DNA of 6,078 bases from Defluviicoccus sp. Its GTDB lineage: Bacteria; Pseudomonadota; Alphaproteobacteria; MPNO01. The DNA is taken from the NCBI GenBank assembly GCA_028820945.1, contig JAPPHW010000032.1, positions 1 to 6,078 of the forward strand, given 5' to 3'. Shown piece by piece: positions 5,790 to 6,078 of this stretch (within the stretch, counting starts at the first letter, position 1; each line of letters opens with the position of its first letter). Both the position numbers and the translations under genes were made by a program. The notes beneath the pieces are model-generated. The model was given only the letters and a program-made list of their open reading frames with translations. It was not told where the DNA came from and made no database searches.

Positions 5790-5792
5790 GAG

Positions 5793-6078
5793 ATGACGAG
5801 CCCCAGACGTTACCTGACCAGGATGATCGTGTTCGTGCTCGCCGTGGCGGCGGTCGCCGGCGCGCTCTACGACCCGCTATTGGGCGCGTTCCACGCGAAC
5901 CCGGCGCTCAACGGGCTGATCGTCGGCGTGCTGGCGCTCGGCATGGCCTACAGTTTCCGCCAGGTGATGACGCTCCGGCGCGAGGTCAACTGGATCGTGA
6001 ACGTCCGCACGGGACGGCCCGGTATCTCGGTCCAGGCCGCGCCCCGGCTGCTTGCCCCGCTGGCGGCGATTCTGGGCG
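5793..6078 (+). CDS. ExbB/MotA/TolQ-type proton-channel family protein, N-terminal part (runs off window)
   Basis: The first 95 residues are visible, starting MTSPRRYLTRMIVF. A positively charged N-terminus is followed by a hydrophobic segment (about 11-31) and a second one (about 39-55, ALNGLIVGVLALGMAYSF). Then comes a charged cytoplasmic-looking stretch, FRQVMTLRREVNWIVNVRTG, and RLLAPLAAILG at the edge. The ANPALNGLIVGVL...YSFRQV...EV.WI pattern, with RLLAP further on, resembles alphaproteobacterial proteins annotated as biopolymer transporter ExbB or MotA/TolQ/ExbB proton channel, which power envelope machines with an OmpA/MotB-type partner. Such a partner would be expected just downstream, outside the window. 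The region with the family's third and fourth membrane segments is not visible, so the assignment rests on the N-terminus alone. The ATG was chosen because the charged N-terminus plus hydrophobic helix starts there; a weak GAAAG lies about ten bases upstream, and the leader is structured. Confidence 0.75.
   Translation, partial: MTSPRRYLTRMIVFVLAVAAVAGALYDPLLGAFHANPALNGLIVGVLALGMAYSFRQVMTLRREVNWIVNVRTGRPGISVQAAPRLLAPLAAILG

Larger units (their letters stand above)
5446..5792. other. 347-base gene-poor region between suhB and the ExbB-like gene
   Basis: No convincing protein gene of normal size lies here. In order it holds a GC hairpin after the suhB stop, an AT-rich island with a dyad (around 5521-5550), a pyrimidine-rich tract (5553-5563), a weak promoter candidate (5598-5626), a tandem TCGATGC/TCGATGG (5623-5636), a short ORF with a strong ribosome-binding site (5652-5732), and two adjacent hairpins ending just before the next start codon. 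The local drop in GC at 5522-5550 is visible by eye against its surroundings. Confidence 0.8.

Overview
This is a GC-rich bacterial chromosomal segment with strongly GC-biased third codon positions. The gene set and order suggest an alphaproteobacterium, perhaps near the Rhodospirillales; this is inferred from protein character and was not searched. The order is class I fructose-bisphosphate aldolase, thiE, epmA, epmB, efp, a suhB-type phosphatase and an ExbB/MotA-type membrane protein. I see no mobile element, CRISPR array, rRNA or tRNA, and the region reads as ordinary housekeeping DNA with a few unusual details.

Layout: positions 1-933 hold the 3' part of a class I aldolase gene. Its end overlaps thiE (about 911-1543), whose conserved N-terminal part has no ATG, GTG or TTG start. 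The thiE stop codon shares three of its bases with the stop codon of the convergent epmA gene (1540-2586, minus strand). A 59-base divergent control region (2587-2645) separates epmA from epmB (2646-3674) and carries two palindromic elements and a good -10 box. efp follows at 3742-4308, then a suhB-like gene at 4333-5445 that probably belongs to the same transcript. A 347-base gene-poor stretch (5446-5792) contains hairpins and a possible 26-residue leader ORF. It ends at the start of a truncated ExbB/MotA-like gene (5793 to the window edge).

How the genes work together: the centre is a complete two-enzyme module for beta-lysylation of elongation factor P, together with its target. EpmB makes (R)-beta-lysine from lysine, EpmA attaches it to EF-P, and the acceptor is Lys33 of the efp product in its PGKGG loop. 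Modified EF-P relieves ribosome stalling at polyproline. The aldolase (central carbon metabolism) and ThiE (thiamine phosphate) are metabolic neighbours with no obvious functional tie.

The most unusual protein is the SuhB-like one. After a complete inositol-monophosphatase domain it continues through a low-complexity linker into a winged-helix-like DNA- or RNA-binding domain, making it about 100 residues longer than ordinary SuhB. SuhB of E. coli is a moonlighting transcription antitermination factor for rRNA operons, so a nucleic-acid-binding extension is worth a second look. I did not find a convincing wholly new system; the best candidates are this fusion, the missing thiE start and the structured leader before the ExbB-like gene.
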